From Treponema sp. (GTDB taxonomy: Bacteria; Spirochaetota; Spirochaetia; Treponematales; Treponemataceae), in assembly GCA_016290995.1 (NCBI GenBank), contig JAEEVR010000006.1:56854-120853 (forward strand): 64,000 bases of DNA. Direction: 5' to 3'. A model generated the notes under the pieces. That model was not told the origin of the DNA and did not search any database. It saw nothing but the letters and a program-made list of their open reading frames with translations. This document shows, one piece after another, positions 53,618 to 63,160 of the stretch (positions within the stretch are counted from its first letter, which is position 1; each line of letters starts with the position of its first letter). The translations under genes and the position numbers were made by a program.

Positions 53618-56600
53618 ATGGAAAAGAGAGTTTTTAAGTCAAATTTTCTAAAAGGAGCGGTTTGCGCGGCGCTGGCGGCCTTGCTTTGCGCGGCGCTTTT
53701 GACATGTTCCAACGCCGCTGGCGGCTCTGACGCTCCTTCCAGCCAGCAAAGCGTTTCCTCCTCCAACCGTAAGCCCGGCTATGTCACCCTTACAGGAACG
53801 GTAAGCGTCTCTGGCGCCGTTCCCCAAATCCTTGCAGACACCCCCGACGCTTCCGACAATTCCCAAAACGGGCTTTCCCGCTCGGCCTATCCCGGCATTA
53901 ACGCAAGCGGAGCGGACGCGACGATGGAATACTTTGCCACGGCCACTTGCGGAAGCGACGTTGTCAACGGAACTTTTGGAAGCGGAAGAGAGGCAAAGAG
54001 ATTCGGCATCGAGCTTGCCGCGTCAAAAACTTGGTCAGTCGTAGTAGGCGTTCGCTCAAAGACGGCCGACGCGGAAGGCAACAAAAAAATCTACTTGCAG
54101 TCCAAGCCTTGGTCGGTAACCCCGGACCCCGCCGACCCAACGATAAGCCACAACTTTGTTCCCGTTCCGATTGTCACAAGCGCAGGAAAGGGAACGATAG
54201 AACTTGCCGTAAATTACATTCACTCCGTATTTGATACTTCCGCAAGGTTTGTAAGCGGCCCCAGCGGCTATGACTCTTTGCCGATAATCTCAAGCACGGA
54301 CGGCAACGATCAAATCTACAAGGTTCTTAACGTTCCCAGCGGAACTTACGAACTTTGCATTGACATTATGGAAATCCAAGGCGGAAATAAATTTCTTGTC
54401 TATTCATCGATTCAGACTGTAAGCGTGGCTGACGGCATGACGACAAACGCTTGGGTAAGCGACGGAAGCGGCATCATCGATTCAAACGGAACGTTCAAGT
54501 TTAACGACTCAAACGCGACCGCCTTAAAACAAAGTTATTTGTCCTCAAACATTTATGTCGGAAAATATTCTGACGAAAGCAACAGCCAAATCGCCGACGC
54601 AAGCGACACAAACAGCGGCAACTGGATGGCTCCTCTTGCGTCAATCAACCAGGCCGTAAACAGAATAAATAGCGCCGGAAAATCAAACATCGACTATGTC
54701 GTTCATTTGAACGGAAAAATTCAAAGCGACGACTTGAACAATACGACCGCGATTACCGCGTCCACCGTCACGGCGACCCATGCAAAGTCAATTACAATTG
54801 TGGGAACGACAGGGCCAAGCAAAGACATCCTTGAGGCTACAAAACAAGGAACTCCGGCCCTTATGGTTACGACACGCGTTCCAATAATAATAAAGAACAT
54901 AAAGCTGGACGGCTATTCCGGCTCAGGATCAAGCGCGGCTCTTGACGCCAGCGGCGGAGCGAAGGTAACTATTGAAAGCGGCGTTGAAATCGCTGACGCA
55001 GACCTTGGCGTAAGGGTTGCTGACACAGGCAGCGACGGAACGACAGTCACGATGAAGGGCGGAACGATAAGCGGCAACGTCACCGCGGTCGATTTGCAAG
55101 GCGGCGACTTTATCTTGCAGGGCGGCTCGATTCCGTACGACACTTCCATAAGTTCCACAAAGAAAAACGACGTAAAGCTTGCAAGCGGAAAAGTCATTAA
55201 GGTGCAGGGCGACTTGACCGCTGTAACCGGCGATAAAATCGGCGTCACTCCTAGCGAACGAAAGCGCGGCGTAAAGGTTGTTGACACAAGCGCGGCCACC
55301 GCAAATGCCGCGACCGTGGAAGGCAAATTTTTAATTGCCGACCCGACGATTACTTCGACCAATCCGCTTGGCGACGAATGGAAAGTTGTGGCCGTGGCCA
55401 CCTCCACCGAACACGCGCTAAAAACCAACGCTCCGATTTACGTGGGCCAGGACCCCGACCGCAATGCCGGCAACGACGACAATCCTGGCACAAAGAGCTT
55501 GCCTTATTTCTCAATTAGCAGGGCCTGCCAGGACATGGACGACGCGAACATGCCTTACACAATCAATGTAAGGGGAAAATTGCCGGCGCAAACAATTCCA
55601 GACACGCTTTCTAAAGCCTCCAATGGCATTTACAAGGCCAAGAGCGTTTTGATAAAGGGCGTGAATCCGATTCCGACAAGCGGAGAGAACCCTGGCGTTC
55701 CGCAAGACCAAATACAAGTCGGTTTAGGCGGAACGACAGTGACCTCAGCTTTGACTGTCGCTTCCGCAGTTCCGATAACGATTCAAAACCTTAAGATTAC
55801 AGGCGGCGAAGACACAAACGGCGGCGGATTAAAACTTAACGACGGAACGGAAGTCCACTTGGAAAGCGGAGTCCTAATCACAGACAATACGGCCAAAAAC
55901 CATGGCGGCGGCGTATATTGCGCGGGCGGAAAGCTTTACATAAACGAAGGCGCCAAAATCTGCGGAAACCACGTGTCTCCATCCAGCGGCAACTATGGCG
56001 GCATTGGCCTTTACGCCAACAGTTCCGCCGAAATCACTATGACCGGCGGAGAGATTTCTTCCAACAAAAACACAAGCGACTTGGATGTCAAGGGCGGCGG
56101 AGTAAAGTTGGAAGGTGGCGCGACATTTAGAATGTCGGCGGGCGAGGTAAAGGACAACCAGACTCGCATGCACGGCGCGAACTTTTACGTCAACGGCGGC
56201 AAAGTTTATTTGAGCGGAACGGGAAAAATCACAGGCGGATACATTGAGGCGACGTCAAATAACGACGCGATTGGCGCTGCGATGTGGCTGCAAGCCTCTA
56301 ACGCTGTCTTTGAGATGAGCGGCGGAGAAATCTCAGGCAATAAGGTCAAGGGAAAAACCAACTATACCGCTTGCGCCGGTATTTACGTCACCTCTGGCGC
56401 GACCTTTACGATGTCCGGCGGAAAGATTGCAAGCAACGAAATCTTGAACGGAAATAAATTGGGCGGCGCCGTCAGGCTTAATTCCGACTGTACCTTTAAC
56501 ATAAGCGGAAGCGCCAGCATCCCCTACGGCGGAGCGGTCGGAAACAACGACGTTTACCTTGCGCAATCCACAAGCGGCACTCCTGCCGTCACGACATACG

Positions 56601-59600
56601 CAAAAATCAACATCGCAAACGATATTACAACGACAGGAACTGTGGCCACAATCACGCCGCAAAAATACAAGCGCGGCATGCCAATTCTTAGCGGAACCAA
56701 CACCCGCCTTACTTCGTACAAGGCAAAATTCCCCCTTAGCGAAAACGACGGCGACTGGACCAAAAACATCGCCTCAAGCCAGCTTACGATTAACGCGGAC
56801 GTTTATGTCGCGGGAACTTCAACAACAACCGTGTCTGGCGTGACTTACGGAAAAGGCCTTACAGTGGCGGACGGCGGCCTTGGCACAAAGAGCAAGCCCT
56901 TTAAGCTTATTTCCGAAGCGGTCGGCGTCTTTGAAGACGCAACGCCAGAAGCGATAGTCACAGTAGTAGGAACTGCAAGCGACGTGGCGCAAGAAATTCC
57001 TTCTAGTTTTACGACATCTCAGGCCGTAAAACTTACTCTTAAGGGTCTTTCTAGCTCGTCAGTCGGAACGATAAAGCGCTACACAACGGCTCCTTCTTCG
57101 GCGGCGTCTGATGGCAGCGCGCTTACAATTAATTCAACCGTTCCTGTAACGATCCAGAATATTTCAATTACAGGCGGCTATAAAAGCGGCAATGGTGGCG
57201 GAATTAATCTGACTGCTGGAACGTTAAAGCTTGGCAACGGAGCTGAGATTTATGGAAACCGCGCGTCTCAATACGGAGGCGGCATAGCGGTTGCGTCAGG
57301 CGCGAAGCTTTTTATGTACGGTTCCTCGCTTGTCGGCGATTTAATTTCGGCCACAGCTACAAGCGACACATTAACTACATCAGGAACTACTGGCTGCTCC
57401 AACACTGCAAAAGCCGGCGGAGGCATATATAGCAATGGCGCGGTCTACATAGGCTACGATGGACTTACAGGCACCACTCCCAATAAACACGACATGGACG
57501 CTGGCTACGGCGTCTGCAGGAATTACGCGTCGGGTTCTACCGATAGTGGAGGCGGAATTCAAAACAAGGCTGGTTCCGTTTTGATTGCAAGCGGTTCTGT
57601 CTCTTATAACCAGAGTGTAAATTGCGGCGGCGGAATTTTCGGCGTGGGCAGCGTTACGATAGATGAGCCTGTCACAGGAACAAAAAAGCTTGTGATGTAC
57701 GGCAACAAGGCAAAAATAGGCGGCGCGATAGGCCTTTATACAGGTTGCAATCTTACAATGTCTGGCGGCCAGATTGGCGGCAATACGAGCGCAACGCAGA
57801 ATACGGCCACGGAAAAAGGCGGCGCTGTTTACCAGGGCGCGACATTTAAAGTAAGCGGATCGGCCCTTATATATCCCTCAACGACTGCAAACACAAACGA
57901 CGTGTACCTTCCTACAGGAACTTATGTTACTGCAGGTTCAATAGGCGCAAGTGGTAACACATCGTCAAGCAGAATGCCGCTTACGCCGCAAGAGCCCAAG
58001 CGCGGCACCCAGATTGTCCTTGCAGACGGCGTAACGGTTAATTCAACGCTTTGGGGCAAATTTTCTCTTACTAGCGACGACACCGGTTGGAACAGAGAAG
58101 CAAAAACAGTCGGTACCGGCTCGAGCGCAAAGAATTATGTGGCGCTAAATTCTCCGGTTTATGTTGTCGGAACGTCCGCCTCCAGCTCTACAAAGCCAGA
58201 CACTACATGGGGTTATGGAACTGCGGACGGCAACGGCACCAAGACAAGCCCATATAGTTCGATAGCAGACGCGCTTGGTTGCCCGGAATTGAGCATAGCC
58301 ACCGACCCAAACACAATAACTGTGGCGGGAACATTAAAAGGCATTCAGTCTATAAGCGGAACTGTTCCAGCATCGCTTGCGCTTAAAGGCTACAACACCT
58401 CTGCCACGATTGACGGAAACAGCGGCGGCAGCGCTTTGACAGTAAACGCAAGCGGAAAGACAATTACTATAACCAGTCTTAAGATTACCGGTGGAAGCGG
58501 AACGGCCGAAACTGTGTCTGGCGCAACGCAAAATAATGGCGGCGGTATTTATCTCAAAGCTGGAACTGTAAATCTTGGCGACAACGCTGTGATAACAGGA
58601 AACAATGTTTCGACTAACGGTGGCGGTGTGTATGTCGCCGCAAGCGGAGCGACGCTCTTTATGTACGGCAAGGCTTTGATTGGCGATAGCGCGACTTCTA
58701 CAACTCTTGCTTCAAGTTCTGGAACGTCATATTACGCAAACAAGGCTGCGTCTGGCGCCGGCATTTACAATAACGGCGGCGCAGTTTACATAGGCTGCAA
58801 TTCAAGCGGTACAGCAGCTTCTGGCTACGCTCTTGTTAATAATGCTACTAACGGATACTACGGCGTGCGCAGAAATCTCTGTACAACTAGCGGCGCTGGA
58901 ATTTACCACGCAAGCGGAACGCTAAAAATTGCAAGCGGAGACATTTCTTACAACTTTGCCAACACTACCGGAACGACAAGCGGCGGTGCGGCTTACTTCA
59001 ATGCAAACGCGGCTATAAGCGGCGGCACTTTTACAGGAAACAAAGCCGCCAATGGAGGCGCTTTTTATATCAAGTCTAGTAAGGAACTTACTATTAATGG
59101 CGCCGCTACAATTACAAAAAATGTAGCCGTTTTGACAGGCGGCGCGGTTTGTAATGATGGAACGTTTACAATGAGCGCCGGAACAATCGGTGCGTCAGGT
59201 GCCCTTAACACTGCCGGTAATCAGGGCGGTGCGATATACCAGAATGGTACGTTCAACATGAGCGGATCTGCTGTTGTTTACGCTGTTACCTCAAACGGTG
59301 TTAGCGAGAAGAATAACGACGTTCAATTGACCTCAACTGATAAATACATAACTGTAAATGGCAGCCTTAGCGCCAGCAGTGTTTCCGGTTACTCCATGAT
59401 TGCAGCAGTAACTCCATCTACATGGAAACGCGGAAATCAGGTAATTGCCCCAGACGGCACAAATGTCTCAAGCATTAACTCTACCACTGCGGGTCGCTTT
59501 GCCGTTAGCGACAGCGAGTGGAACGTTACCAATCATAGTAATGTCGGAAAACTCGATGCTCTGCTTTGGGTTGCAGGAACTGGTAAAGCTGACGGCGTTG

Positions 59601-62485
59601 GTACTGCAAGCGATTCCAACCGCGGAACAAAGAGTAAACCTTATGCTTCCATTAAAAAAGCCGCGGAGCAGTGCTGGGCTACTGACAAAGTTTTTACAAT
59701 CAATATCACCGGAATGATATCTGGTGCTACACAGGAAATTCCAGCCGCTACAACTACAACAACGCTTGCAAGCAAAATTACGCTGACCGGAATAACAGGA
59801 AACACAAAGGACGGTATTGACCGTGGACTTGCGTCTAGTTCTGCTGTTTCGGGTGGAAGCGCGCTTATAATTAATTACTGCGGTTATGTTGATATTACAA
59901 ATCTCAAGATTATGGGCGGCAACACGACGGGTAACGGCGGTGGTATTCAAATCAATGGACCTTCAACTTTTAGTACTACAGCGTGTCCTAGGGTTAATCT
60001 AAAATCTGGAGTTCTTGTGCAGAAAAATCAAGCCGCGTATGGCGGCGGAATTTATTCAACAAAGTCAATTCTTTGTCTTTCCAGCTCAGCCACTGTTGGA
60101 AATGACGGGGCTTCAGACCGTTCTGCTGCAGGTACGGCAATTTCAAATAACATCAATATAGCGACAACGTCAGGAGGAGGAATATACAGTAATAACAGTT
60201 ATCTGTATCTTGGCGGAGCGTGGGTTAACAGTGCGATAAACACAAGTGGATACAGTCTTACAAAAGGTGTGTACGCAAATGTTTGTACACTCTCCGAAGG
60301 AACTGATGCCGTAAAAAATAAAGCTGTCGGCGGTATATATAGTTATGGTCTTTTCTTTATGATGTCTGGAAATGTTAGCTATAACTACGGCATTAATACA
60401 GGCGGTGTTTATTCCAACAGCGGTTCTTCTACCGTATTCGGAATGCAGGGCGGAACAATACATAAGAATGCCGGCTATGGAGTTTACAATGCTTCTGGAG
60501 GACACTTCTGCATGTCTGGAGATGCCTGCATAGGCGATAAAGACACGAATAGTGTCGCAACTTCTGCCACAGATTGTTCAAACAGCAAAAGCGGATTGGT
60601 TAATGCAGGAACTGCATGGCTTGGTTATTCTTATAGTAATGCATCTTCAAAATCTAAACTTAGCGGCGGCATTTACAGAAACTACCTCAATGCCTCGAAT
60701 GATGGCGGTGCTGGAATAAAAAATACTGGTACTTTGTATTTTGACAGCGGCACAATTGCGTATAATTATTTCTACACTTCTCAATCAGCAGGAGCTGGTG
60801 GTGGAGGAATTTTCTCTTCATCAACTGTTTATATGACAGGAACTTCCGGTCAATATGCCTGCATAACTAACAACAAGTCTTCAGAAGCAGGCGGCGGTCT
60901 ATGCTTAAACGGAACGAGCGCCAAATTGCTTATGTCGGGCTATGCCATTATTGGAAAGACTGGAGATGCACCTCCTTCCGCTACGACTACAGACGGTGTC
61001 AATACTGCCAAAACAGGAGGAGGCATTGCCGCCTTTAATGGAGCGACTGTTTGTCTTGGATACAGCGCCTTTACAAGCGCGGATTCAAATACAACTTCAT
61101 CTTTAGATAATGGTGGTGTTTATTTCAATTACGCAACAATAAACGGTGGTGGAATTTATTGTCAAGGTTCTAGCGGAAAAACAATAAATGTTTATATAGC
61201 GTCAGGAAAGATTAACGCAAACAAGGCCTACTATTCCAATGGCGGAACCACATATGGCCACGGCGGTGGAGTATGGGCAAACATGTATGCAGACATATAT
61301 ATGGGCGGCGGCCAGATTTCCAAGAACAGCGCAATGGTTAATGGTGGCGGTGTTTATGCGGCAGGCACTTTGTATATGTACGGAACCGCTCTTATTGGTG
61401 ATACAGGAACAACAGTTGCAACAAGCAGTTCCTATGGAAATGTTGCAAAAACAGGCGGTGGTGTTTATATAACAAGTGAAAATGGCAGACTTTGTATGGG
61501 AGTCAAAAAAGAAGATGGAACTGGTCTGATGTATGAAACATTGGATTCAAGTTATGGAATCAGACATAATTATGCAAACGGTACTATGACAAAATCAACT
61601 GCTCAGGAAGAAATTTATAATCAGGATTATCCTTTTGGTTTTGGAGGTGGCGTTTACCATCAGGGTTCTTTGTTTTTTGTGGCTAGTGGTACAATCGGCT
61701 ATAATCTTGCCCCGAATGGCGGTGGAGTGGCCTTAAAAGAAATGCATGCGGATGGTGGCTATGTTACAGGATTGGATTCTTCCTCTGCGCAAATTATAGG
61801 TAATAATGCAACAAATAATGGAGGTGGTTTATATACATGCCGTAAAGCTTTTAGAAGTTATGGAAAAATTGATTCCAATAATGCAACAAATAATGGCGGT
61901 GGAATTTATAACTATAATGGAGAAATAACAATAGATAGTTCATGGGCAACCGTTAATAGTAACAATGCTATGTATGGTGGTGGCATTTATTCTGCGGACG
62001 GTTCTAGCGACGCGTCTTCTGGAAGTGTATATTTAAAAAATGGGACAATCTCAAGTAATACAGCAAAACTATCTGGTGGTGGAGTTTATTGCGAAAACTA
62101 TAACGATTATTTTGCAATGACTGGCGGAACTATGAGCGGCAACAAAGCAACAAGCGGTAACGGTGGCGCTGTTTGTGGCGGTCTTGTTATGGGTGGAAGC
62201 GCTTCTATACCTTCTTCAACTGGAAAAAAGAAAGACAATGACGTATATAAAGCCAGTGATGTGGTTGTAGAAATCAGGGAATCAAATTTAACAACGACTT
62301 CTAAGATATATCTTACAATGCCAAGTACGTGGGATGGGGAGTCCCGTGTAATCTCCTGTGTTAGTCCTGCTACGATAAACTCAAACAAAACAAAATTTAA
62401 GTTTACGTTAGATGGTCCGCACGCATCTTATAACACAGGATCAGGTTCTACTATCAGTGTTAATTCTGATGGACAATTACGCTAG
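53618..62485 (+). CDS. Giant repetitive beta-helix lipoprotein (Pmp-like)
   Basis: 2955 residues. A lipoprotein signal peptide (about 1-30, lipobox ALLTC) is followed by a unique region (to about 310). Then come repeated super-modules of parallel beta-helix type, rich in GGGIY/GGGVY, SGN and NNA motifs as in chlamydial Pmp-type proteins. Each super-module opens with a YVxGT...GTKSKPY segment, continues with an LKITGG beta helix and closes with NNDVYL...TPxxxKRG. No autotransporter barrel is present at the C-terminus (ends VNSDGQLR). Likely a surface-exposed adhesin or antigen. Composition becomes strikingly AT-rich toward the 3' end. Confidence 0.85.
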   Translation: MEKRVFKSNFLKGAVCAALAALLCAALLTCSNAAGGSDAPSSQQSVSSSNRKPGYVTLTGTVSVSGAVPQILADTPDASDNSQNGLSRSAYPGINASGADATMEYFATATCGSDVVNGTFGSGREAKRFGIELAASKTWSVVVGVRSKTADAEGNKKIYLQSKPWSVTPDPADPTISHNFVPVPIVTSAGKGTIELAVNYIHSVFDTSARFVSGPSGYDSLPIISSTDGNDQIYKVLNVPSGTYELCIDIMEIQGGNKFLVYSSIQTVSVADGMTTNAWVSDGSGIIDSNGTFKFNDSNATALKQSYLSSNIYVGKYSDESNSQIADASDTNSGNWMAPLASINQAVNRINSAGKSNIDYVVHLNGKIQSDDLNNTTAITASTVTATHAKSITIVGTTGPSKDILEATKQGTPALMVTTRVPIIIKNIKLDGYSGSGSSAALDASGGAKVTIESGVEIADADLGVRVADTGSDGTTVTMKGGTISGNVTAVDLQGGDFILQGGSIPYDTSISSTKKNDVKLASGKVIKVQGDLTAVTGDKIGVTPSERKRGVKVVDTSAATANAATVEGKFLIADPTITSTNPLGDEWKVVAVATSTEHALKTNAPIYVGQDPDRNAGNDDNPGTKSLPYFSISRACQDMDDANMPYTINVRGKLPAQTIPDTLSKASNGIYKAKSVLIKGVNPIPTSGENPGVPQDQIQVGLGGTTVTSALTVASAVPITIQNLKITGGEDTNGGGLKLNDGTEVHLESGVLITDNTAKNHGGGVYCAGGKLYINEGAKICGNHVSPSSGNYGGIGLYANSSAEITMTGGEISSNKNTSDLDVKGGGVKLEGGATFRMSAGEVKDNQTRMHGANFYVNGGKVYLSGTGKITGGYIEATSNNDAIGAAMWLQASNAVFEMSGGEISGNKVKGKTNYTACAGIYVTSGATFTMSGGKIASNEILNGNKLGGAVRLNSDCTFNISGSASIPYGGAVGNNDVYLAQSTSGTPAVTTYAKINIANDITTTGTVATITPQKYKRGMPILSGTNTRLTSYKAKFPLSENDGDWTKNIASSQLTINADVYVAGTSTTTVSGVTYGKGLTVADGGLGTKSKPFKLISEAVGVFEDATPEAIVTVVGTASDVAQEIPSSFTTSQAVKLTLKGLSSSSVGTIKRYTTAPSSAASDGSALTINSTVPVTIQNISITGGYKSGNGGGINLTAGTLKLGNGAEIYGNRASQYGGGIAVASGAKLFMYGSSLVGDLISATATSDTLTTSGTTGCSNTAKAGGGIYSNGAVYIGYDGLTGTTPNKHDMDAGYGVCRNYASGSTDSGGGIQNKAGSVLIASGSVSYNQSVNCGGGIFGVGSVTIDEPVTGTKKLVMYGNKAKIGGAIGLYTGCNLTMSGGQIGGNTSATQNTATEKGGAVYQGATFKVSGSALIYPSTTANTNDVYLPTGTYVTAGSIGASGNTSSSRMPLTPQEPKRGTQIVLADGVTVNSTLWGKFSLTSDDTGWNREAKTVGTGSSAKNYVALNSPVYVVGTSASSSTKPDTTWGYGTADGNGTKTSPYSSIADALGCPELSIATDPNTITVAGTLKGIQSISGTVPASLALKGYNTSATIDGNSGGSALTVNASGKTITITSLKITGGSGTAETVSGATQNNGGGIYLKAGTVNLGDNAVITGNNVSTNGGGVYVAASGATLFMYGKALIGDSATSTTLASSSGTSYYANKAASGAGIYNNGGAVYIGCNSSGTAASGYALVNNATNGYYGVRRNLCTTSGAGIYHASGTLKIASGDISYNFANTTGTTSGGAAYFNANAAISGGTFTGNKAANGGAFYIKSSKELTINGAATITKNVAVLTGGAVCNDGTFTMSAGTIGASGALNTAGNQGGAIYQNGTFNMSGSAVVYAVTSNGVSEKNNDVQLTSTDKYITVNGSLSASSVSGYSMIAAVTPSTWKRGNQVIAPDGTNVSSINSTTAGRFAVSDSEWNVTNHSNVGKLDALLWVAGTGKADGVGTASDSNRGTKSKPYASIKKAAEQCWATDKVFTINITGMISGATQEIPAATTTTTLASKITLTGITGNTKDGIDRGLASSSAVSGGSALIINYCGYVDITNLKIMGGNTTGNGGGIQINGPSTFSTTACPRVNLKSGVLVQKNQAAYGGGIYSTKSILCLSSSATVGNDGASDRSAAGTAISNNINIATTSGGGIYSNNSYLYLGGAWVNSAINTSGYSLTKGVYANVCTLSEGTDAVKNKAVGGIYSYGLFFMMSGNVSYNYGINTGGVYSNSGSSTVFGMQGGTIHKNAGYGVYNASGGHFCMSGDACIGDKDTNSVATSATDCSNSKSGLVNAGTAWLGYSYSNASSKSKLSGGIYRNYLNASNDGGAGIKNTGTLYFDSGTIAYNYFYTSQSAGAGGGGIFSSSTVYMTGTSGQYACITNNKSSEAGGGLCLNGTSAKLLMSGYAIIGKTGDAPPSATTTDGVNTAKTGGGIAAFNGATVCLGYSAFTSADSNTTSSLDNGGVYFNYATINGGGIYCQGSSGKTINVYIASGKINANKAYYSNGGTTYGHGGGVWANMYADIYMGGGQISKNSAMVNGGGVYAAGTLYMYGTALIGDTGTTVATSSSYGNVAKTGGGVYITSENGRLCMGVKKEDGTGLMYETLDSSYGIRHNYANGTMTKSTAQEEIYNQDYPFGFGGGVYHQGSLFFVASGTIGYNLAPNGGGVALKEMHADGGYVTGLDSSSAQIIGNNATNNGGGLYTCRKAFRSYGKIDSNNATNNGGGIYNYNGEITIDSSWATVNSNNAMYGGGIYSADGSSDASSGSVYLKNGTISSNTAKLSGGGVYCENYNDYFAMTGGTMSGNKATSGNGGAVCGGLVMGGSASIPSSTGKKKDNDVYKASDVVVEIRESNLTTTSKIYLTMPSTWDGESRVISCVSPATINSNKTKFKFTLDGPHASYNTGSGSTISVNSDGQLR
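54547..62485 (+). repeat. Tandem beta-helix super-modules, period about 1.4 kb
   Basis: Module openings (YVGK, YVGQ, YVAG, YVVG, WVAG) fall near 54547, 55438, 56799, 58156 and 59566. Closing KRG motifs lie at 55262, 56669, 57998 and 59426, spaced 1407, 1329 and 1428 bp. The last module closes with PSTWDGESRVIS near 62322, about twice the usual length. The first module is shorter. Repeats are diverged at DNA level. Confidence 0.8.
57314..61700 (+). repeat. Second-level repeat: MYGxALIGD units
   Basis: A unit of about 110-145 residues starts M(Y/S)GxALIGD, continues NxAKxGGGIY...GY and ends GVxRNY...GGGIY...SGxIxYN. Copies start at 57314 and 58661 (one each in modules 3 and 4), then near 60085 and at 60512, 60932 and 61376 in the last module, spaced about 420-444 bp. 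Confidence 0.72.
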
Positions 62486-62505
62486 GTGCGGGTAAGTAAT
62501 CAATG

Positions 62506-62539
62506 GCGGTCTTCCAATTCGGGAGACCGCTTTGTTTTT
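62506..62539 (+). terminator. Intrinsic terminator of the giant lipoprotein gene
   Basis: GCGGTCTTCC and GGGAGACCGC form a 10-bp stem (one G-U pair) with a 5-nt loop, followed by TTTGTTTTT. It lies 20 bp after the stop codon. Confidence 0.85.
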
Positions 62540-62540
62540 G

Positions 62541-62782
62541 GGCGTATATAATGCTTCAGGCAACACATTTTCGATAAAAACCCGTCGCCTACTACAACTA
62601 CTTTCAACGGAAGAGTAAATATTACGCTTTCAAGCAACGCTAACTTATCTTATGAGGTTGTTGGTGAGCATTATACGGCTCCACAACCTAAACTGCCTGC
62701 AAATACATTTGTTTTGACTGATGGGTCGCAATATTATTCTTCCAAGAAAATTGACGACTACGGACTGCTTGTGAATAAATAA
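62541..62782 (+). pseudogene. Frameshifted 3'-end remnant of a beta-helix gene
   Basis: Frame from 62541 reads GVYNASGNTFSIK, nearly the GVYNASGGHF motif inside the giant protein. It then needs a one-base shift at the AAAAACCC tract (about 62576-62583) to continue NPSPTTTTFNGRVNITL...FVLTDGSQYYS...DDYGLLVNK and stop at 62780. The end resembles the giant protein's own C-terminus (FTLDG...DGQLR). There is no start codon in the shifted frame, and the fragment lies after a terminator. Apart from this remnant and the two terminators, the 375-bp gap 62486-62860 holds nothing I can identify. Confidence 0.6.
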
Positions 62783-62820
62783 TGGTTGGTTAATGGTAGG
62801 ATTTATTTGCAAGATCAAGA

Positions 62821-62851
62821 AGGGGCGGCCAACAAGTCGCCCCGTTTTTTT
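62821..62851 (+). terminator. Intrinsic terminator, possibly bidirectional
   Basis: GGGGCGG and TCGCCCC form a 7-bp stem (one G-U pair) with an 8-nt loop, followed by G and eight T residues on the plus strand. On the minus strand it lies 10 bp past the stop of the Rpn fragment and is followed only by a weak TTCTT tract. Confidence 0.75.
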
Positions 62852-62860
62852 TGCGTGGGA

Positions 62861-63157
62861 TTAGTTTGCGGGGGCGGGCTGCAAACGGCTTTGTATTTCG
62901 CTTTTGTCAACTCCATATTCGCGGGCAACATCGTCAATCGGAATGTGGATTTTTTCTACGGCGATGACTGCGTCTTCCACGGCTTTTGCCTGCGCGCCTT
63001 CGGCGATGCCTTGTTCGCGGCCTTCGATAATGCCGTCCTGCCGCCAGTTTTGGATTGCGATTTCTTCATTGAACTCTGTCAAACACATGCCCAATATGTT
63101 CTCCTTTTGTTCGCGGACAAAGCCGTCAAGCAAGTCTTGCTCGCAAGCCCAGTCCAC
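62861..63157 (-). CDS. C-terminal fragment of an Rpn-type PD-(D/E)XK family protein
   Basis: 98 residues from GTG. VDWACEQDLLDGFVREQKENILGMCLTEFNEEIAIQ followed by EGREQG/EGAQ repeats is the usual C-terminal part of Rpn/'T_den_put_tspse' proteins, and YGVDKSEIQSRL is their terminal helix. The nuclease domain is missing. It lies in the same frame as the upstream gene with a single TAG (63161-63163) between them, and GCC joins the stop to the GTG. It may be an independent small protein, a remnant, or reached by readthrough; remnant is most likely. Confidence 0.6.
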   Translation of the reverse strand: MDWACEQDLLDGFVREQKENILGMCLTEFNEEIAIQNWRQDGIIEGREQGIAEGAQAKAVEDAVIAVEKIHIPIDDVAREYGVDKSEIQSRLQPAPAN

Positions 63158-63160
63158 GGC

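Noticed and set aside
53527-53766. 80-residue extension of the CapA-like protein
   Set aside because: It would hide the lipoprotein signal peptide inside the protein and overlap the start of the divergent giant gene.
57314-61700. Regular repeats as a possible CRISPR array
   Set aside because: Repeats are long, diverged and in frame within one coding sequence; there are no short identical repeats with unique spacers.
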